From assembly GCF_017642925.1 (NCBI RefSeq), contig NZ_JAEPOL010000002.1:62001-126000 (forward strand): a stretch of DNA of 64,000 nt. The letters are read 5' to 3'. The DNA is from Maricaulis sp. Lineage in GTDB: Bacteria; Pseudomonadota; Alphaproteobacteria; Caulobacterales; Maricaulaceae. Positions 61,686 through 64,000 of this stretch are shown one piece after another (the stretch's first letter is position 1; every line of letters begins with the position of its first letter). The position numbers were made by a program, and so were the translations under genes. Below the pieces are notes generated by a model that worked only from the letters and a program-made list of their open reading frames with translations, made no database searches and was not told the origin of the DNA.

Positions 61686-62857
61686 TGGCCGCCTCCCGGC
61701 AAGTCGAGAGGAAGGCGGGGTGTGTCGGAACCTTCGGAAGCCTCGGTTCCGCCGGGCTGAGGGGCCGGCTGGGAAGCGCGTGGCGTGGCAGATGCGCCGT
61801 TCCTAGCGGCTCTGCTGAGGCTTCTGGCGGTGTCGCGGATGAGGTTTTCCACATCGCGCACGCGCTCTTCAAGGTTAGAGTCTTTGTTAGACTCTAAGTT
61901 AAGGGCGCGATTTTGCGAGTGGTCTTCGGGCGTTAAGCCCGATTTCGGTTCCCGATAGCACGAGCCTTGGGTTCCCGATAGCACGATAGTCCGGGTTCCC
62001 GATAGCACGAGGCCATTCACAGGTTTTCCACAGGCCGGTGTCGGCTCGAAGGCGAGCAGCATGCGCCCGCCGATCTCGGCTTCCAGAAAGAGCCGGTAGC
62101 CCGGCAAGGGCTGGCGTCGGATGATGTCGCGCAACTCAAAAGCGAAGCGTTTGAATGGCGACATGCTGCCGGACTTCTGATGGAGGTGGCGGAAGTCGAA
62201 GCGCCAACCCTCACGCTGGCGGCCGCCGTGCTTACGCACTAGGCGGTAGAGCCATCGGTCGAGTCCGCCGGTCAGGTCGAAATAGGTCCGGTCGATGGTC
62301 AGCACGAGCGCGTCGTCGAGGACGGCCTGATAGAACCAGTCCGGCACGATCATCTCGATACCATCGGGGCGGCCGTTGCGGTCGGTGCGCTCCTGCCATT
62401 CGTTGATCCAGGAGAAGCGATGCCGGCGGCCTTCAGCTGGTTGCCGGATCGAGGTGGAAATGGTGGTCGATTGCAGCCGGTCGAGTGCGGCCTTCAGGCG
62501 CTGGTAGTCGCGCAGCGACGTGCCGCGCCCGACATAGGTGAGGATTTCGTAAGGCGTGGCGGCCATCAGCCGGGACGTCCGAAGCCCGGTATCACGGGCT
62601 TCGACGATCTGGCTGGCGGCCCAGATCAGGATGTCCGCATCCCAGATCGTCGCCATGCCATGATCGGGGACCGCCTCGACCCGGATCGTCACATTGCCGG
62701 CGGCGAAGTCGATGGGCGCGACACGTTTTGACTTGCCGAGGGAGAAGAAGGGATAGGCCATGAGATCCTGCGCGTCTCGTGGCGCGAAGTCGCCGGGGAG
62801 CGCCCTGAACAGGTCGAGCTGCCCGCGCTCGGAAAGGGATCGACGTCGCGCCACCAT
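61682..62857 (-). CDS. repA: Replication initiator RepA
   Basis: A 391-residue initiator of the type found on Tn4371-like elements (QLDLFRALPGDFAPRDAQD at the start; winged-helix stretch YDQRLKAALDRLQSTTIST region). It allows autonomous replication of the excised circle. Its 3' third contains three 17-bp DNA repeats, an inverted repeat and DnaA-box-like sites, so the origin may lie within the gene. The C-terminal tail is Ser/Pro-rich. Confidence 0.9.
   Translation of the reverse strand: MVARRRSLSERGQLDLFRALPGDFAPRDAQDLMAYPFFSLGKSKRVAPIDFAAGNVTIRVEAVPDHGMATIWDADILIWAASQIVEARDTGLRTSRLMAATPYEILTYVGRGTSLRDYQRLKAALDRLQSTTISTSIRQPAEGRRHRFSWINEWQERTDRNGRPDGIEMIVPDWFYQAVLDDALVLTIDRTYFDLTGGLDRWLYRLVRKHGGRQREGWRFDFRHLHQKSGSMSPFKRFAFELRDIIRRQPLPGYRLFLEAEIGGRMLLAFEPTPACGKPVNGLVLSGTRTIVLSGTQGSCYREPKSGLTPEDHSQNRALNLESNKDSNLEERVRDVENLIRDTARSLSRAARNGASATPRASQPAPQPGGTEASEGSDTPRLPLDLPGGGQ
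61875..61897. repeat. Perfect 9-bp inverted repeat inside repA
   Basis: TTAGAGTCT (61875-61883) and AGACTCTAA (61889-61897) flank five bases. The patch is AT-rich within a GC-rich gene. A DnaA-box-like TTTTCCACA is at 61845-61853. It may be an unwinding or regulatory element of the origin. Confidence 0.5.
61947..62010. repeat. Three 17-bp direct repeats (iterons) inside repA
   Basis: GGTTCCCGATAGCACGA is repeated exactly at 61947-61963, 61970-61986 and 61994-62010, spaced by 23 and 24 bases. Two copies encode VLSGT and the third encodes SCYREP in another frame, so the DNA rather than the protein is conserved. A DnaA-box-like TTTTCCACA follows at 62024-62032. These are probably RepA-binding iterons. 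Confidence 0.75.
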
Positions 62858-62875
62858 GAAGGGAACTGGGTGCGA

Positions 62876-63157
62876 TCAGCGGGCGGAGCGCCCGACCTGC
62901 GGGCCGGTCGGAAGGGCGTGGCGCTTGGCGGGCAGCACGGAGCCACGGGGATCGGAGGTGGAGGTTACCGCACCGCGCTCGGTCCAGGCTTCGAGATCGT
63001 CGATGGCATAGACAACCCGGCCGCCGAGCTTGCGATAGGCAGGGCCGGTCCCGTAGGTGCGGTGTTTTTCGAGCGTCCGGGCCGAAAGGCTGAGAAAATC
63101 CGCAGCCTCCTTGGTGCGCAGGAAGCGCGGCGGCAAAACGACGGGTTCATGTGGCAT
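62876..63157 (-). CDS. AlpA/excisionase-like helix-turn-helix protein
   Basis: A 93-residue DNA-binding protein. RFLRTKEAADFLSLSARTLEKHR is the MerR-like HTH of AlpA/Xis proteins (in outline), followed by a wing and VVYAIDDLEAW. ATG at 63157 has GGAGG upstream. It lies before repA, as in related elements, and may act in excision or control repA-parA. Confidence 0.88.
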   Translation of the reverse strand: MPHEPVVLPPRFLRTKEAADFLSLSARTLEKHRTYGTGPAYRKLGGRVVYAIDDLEAWTERGAVTSTSDPRGSVLPAKRHALPTGPQVGRSAR

Positions 63158-63298
63158 GATCGGGCCTCCGGGCTGTTGGGAACGGCCACTGCGAGTCAGC
63201 GGCGGGACAACGACCACGGTGGCGGAGGGAGGCCGGCGAGTTGCAGGGCGAAGTTGATGGGTATCGAAATCGCCCACCAGCCCAGGCGTCGAACTACG

Positions 63299-64000
63299 CT
63301 AGCGTTGGCGACGATGACGCAGGAGTTTTCGATAGCCGCCCGCGACCATGGAATGGGCGTCGCGCAGAAGCGCCTTGATCGTGTGGCGGGCCGAAGACGC
63401 CTGCCATTCATCGCGGTCGAGCGGCCCGATCTTCAGGATGACTTGCGCGATTTCCTGCTGTGTGGCGCCCGCCCTGTGTCCGTCAAAGGCGCGAAGCATC
63501 CGTCGCAGGCGTATGCGCTGCTGCCGGGTCAGCCGCGTATCGGGAGGAATGGCGCGGCCATGTAGGGCGGAGAGGAAGCGGCGGACGGCTTCGATCCGGT
63601 CGAAGCCGTCCAGGCCGAGCGGAACGATGGCGACGGCGATCCTGTCGTCGCCGGCCGTGCAGTCGAGGATCTGCAGATGCTGTCCGTTGCCAATATCGAG
63701 CCGGTAGTCCTCATCCGTAGGTTGCGAGCGAGGATGGGCGCGCCAGATCACGGTAGCTGCGAGACCGATTTGCTCGTCAAATTCCGATGGCGCGTTCGCC
63801 AGTATGACGACGCTCGTGTCCTCCTGCGGAAGCCATAATACCTTGGCGTCAGGTGGCGCAGCCAGCGGATCGACGGGGAAATCGGAGTCCCCACCGCTGC
63901 CGGATTCGTTCGGTCAGCGGTTCGGGATCTCCCTGGCCAGAGGCCGATGCCTCAAAATCAGCGTCATAGGCATCGTTGCGGCGGAGCCACTCCCAAGCCA
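63299..64000 (-). pseudogene. DUF2285/DUF6499-type protein, frameshifted and cut by the window edge
   Basis: The C-terminal frame (63299 up to about 63877) encodes a DUF2285 domain (LTRQQRIRLRRMLRAFDGHRAG in outline). A second frame (63849-64000) encodes the usual N-terminal part (AWEWLRRNDAYDADF). Both would join as RWGLRFP-VDPLAAPP if one base were removed from the GGGG run at 63875-63878. So the gene is broken by a +1 shift or has a sequencing error. A GTG at 63751 could start a short product. It is a common ICE gene near the integrase end; function unknown. Confidence 0.7.

Larger units (their letters stand above)
18683..64000. mobile_element. Integrative and conjugative element, Tn4371-like backbone with metal-resistance cargo (right end outside window)
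   Basis: From the tRNA-Arg 3' end to the window edge the DNA carries a whole conjugation set (trbBCDEJKLFGI, traG, relaxase, traF, VirB1-like enzyme), repA and parA, DUF736, DUF2840, DUF2285 and an AlpA-like HTH, plus copper, zinc and cadmium resistance. This order is typical of Tn4371-like ICEs in Proteobacteria. The integrase is not in view and should lie past 64000 with the second copy of the tRNA 3' end. The exact left edge is inferred. Confidence 0.8.

Noticed and set aside
63460-63720. Plus-strand frames opposite DUF2285
   Set aside because: They are shadows of the conserved minus-strand family sequence.

Overview
The window is high-GC DNA from an alphaproteobacterium. This is inferred from the gene families and from the tRNA-Arg; the order is not certain. 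It splits into two parts: about 18.4 kb of ordinary chromosome, then an integrative and conjugative element (ICE) that starts at a tRNA-Arg(CCG) gene and runs off the right edge.

Chromosome (1-18352). A lipid-modification cluster (FAD oxidoreductase, DUF1365, cyclopropane synthase) is followed by a GGDEF-EAL cyclic-di-GMP enzyme, the molybdate importer modABC, a three-gene RND efflux operon on the minus strand, a GPH-type sugar symporter, KDPG aldolase (eda) and a copper pair copAB. copAB has a MerR-type promoter with a 19-bp spacer.

Junction (18440-18682). A broken 5' piece of tRNA-Arg lies 166 bp before an intact tRNA-Arg(CCG). All mobile functions lie to the right, so the intact tRNA is the likely left attachment site. 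No integrase is visible; it is expected just beyond 64000.

Element cargo (18866-39017). This is a dense metal-resistance island: a flavin monooxygenase and MerR regulator; a ZntA/CadA-type Zn/Cd ATPase with an ArsR sensor; a glutaredoxin with a ferredoxin-reductase; a CueO-like multicopper oxidase with a Cys-rich exported protein; DUF305 and CopZ-like proteins; a Cu+ ATPase with three HMA domains plus CueR; a CsoR operon (glutaredoxin-MauE fusion, DUF305 protein, second Cu+ ATPase) divergent from an MFS transporter; and a CzcD-like exporter with a second ArsR. Three operator classes tie these together: CueR-type promoters with exact 19-bp spacers, a shared 16-bp ArsR/SmtB operator, and a CsoR-type palindrome.

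Element backbone (39342-64000). A LysR gene is followed by a complete minus-strand mating-pair cluster (trbB-C-D-E-J-K-L-F-G-I and DUF2274). A four-gene cargo block (LysR, SDR, EamA exporter, PNPOx-like) sits between trbB and traG. Next come the coupling protein TraG, a relaxase with palindromic repeats upstream (candidate oriT), a VirB1-like transglycosylase, DUF736, the TraF peptidase, DUF2840, an RHH protein, a DNA methyltransferase, ParA, RepA with internal iterons, an AlpA-like HTH and a frameshifted DUF2285 protein. This is the layout of Tn4371-like ICEs.
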